From positions 1 to 5,462 of the forward strand of contig JBIKKG010000237.1 of NCBI GenBank assembly GCA_044360485.1: 5,462 bases of DNA. The letters are read 5' to 3'. A model generated the notes under the pieces. The model saw only the letters and a program-made list of their open reading frames with translations, did no database searches and had not been told where the DNA came from. Origin of the DNA: UBA4615 sp044360485 (GTDB lineage: Bacteria > Pseudomonadota > Gammaproteobacteria > Burkholderiales > Burkholderiaceae_E). Shown here piece by piece: positions 5,307 to 5,462 of the stretch; position 1 is the stretch's first letter, and the number at the start of each line of letters is the position of its first letter. Made by a program: the position numbers and the translations under genes.

Positions 5307-5462
5307 ATGGGCAAGTTCTTGATCTGGGTCGTGCTCGGCGTGGCCGTCTGGTTCGGTTGGCGGCTGTTCGTCATCAGCAAGCGGCGCAGTGAGCGCGCAA
5401 GCGTCACGCCAGAGGCCGACACCCCTGCAGGCGAGCGGGCGCCACAAGATCCTGCATCGGAC
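5307..5462 (+). CDS. Small membrane-anchored PP0621-family-like protein (partial, C-terminus outside window)
   Basis: Fifty-two codons are present and open to the right edge. The N-terminus MGKFLIWVVLGVAVWFGWRL gives one membrane helix (about residues 4-22), followed by a basic stretch SKRRSER (24-30) and a polar, Pro/Ala-rich linker. This plan matches the PP0621 family, small proteins of roughly 80-100 residues often found after a ccsA-type gene in Beta- and Gammaproteobacteria. They usually end in a Cys-x-x-Cys metal-binding-like motif, which would lie outside the window and cannot be checked. The function of the family is unknown to me. The strong ribosome site and the 23-base gap to the preceding gene suggest one operon with the cytochrome assembly gene. 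Confidence 0.75.
   Translation, partial: MGKFLIWVVLGVAVWFGWRLFVISKRRSERASVTPEADTPAGERAPQDPASD

Overview
The window is GC-rich chromosomal DNA from a proteobacterium, most likely a betaproteobacterium of the Burkholderiales. The protein families and the divergent ffh / ccsA-type / PP0621-like arrangement point there. No phage, IS element, CRISPR array, tRNA or rRNA is visible, and coding density is high apart from one interval of about 415 bases. I see no convincing new multi-gene system; the most interesting signals are non-coding and lie around the start of the FAD oxidase gene.

Layout. (1) Bases 1-245, minus strand: the N-terminal part of a hotdog-fold acyl-CoA thioesterase that runs off the left edge. 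(2) Bases 348-1226, plus strand: an alpha/beta hydrolase of the arylformamidase (kynurenine formamidase)-like group, divergent from the thioesterase across about 100 bases. (3) Bases 1231-2628, minus strand: an FAD-linked 2-hydroxyacid dehydrogenase of the GlcD / D-2-hydroxyglutarate dehydrogenase type, whose end faces the hydrolase end with only 4 bases between. (4) Bases 2629-3043: a gene-free interval. It holds a perfect 17-bp inverted repeat just upstream of the oxidase start, a -10-like box so close to the ATG that the mRNA could be leaderless, and a second, nested foldable segment near the ffh end. (5) Bases 3044-4402, minus strand: ffh, the signal recognition particle GTPase. (6) Bases 4426-5283, plus strand: a multi-pass CcsA/YpjD-type cytochrome c assembly protein, divergent from ffh across 23 bases. 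(7) Bases 5307-5462, plus strand: the N-terminal part of a small membrane-anchored PP0621-like protein, cut by the right edge and probably co-transcribed with gene 6.

How they fit together. ffh and the ccsA-type gene are housekeeping membrane-biogenesis functions (co-translational protein targeting; haem/cytochrome c maturation). The thioesterase, hydrolase and FAD oxidase look like ordinary accessory catabolic genes acting on acyl-CoA, ester or amide, and 2-hydroxyacid substrates. Their orientations (divergent, then convergent) do not place them in one operon, so a shared pathway is not supported by layout alone.
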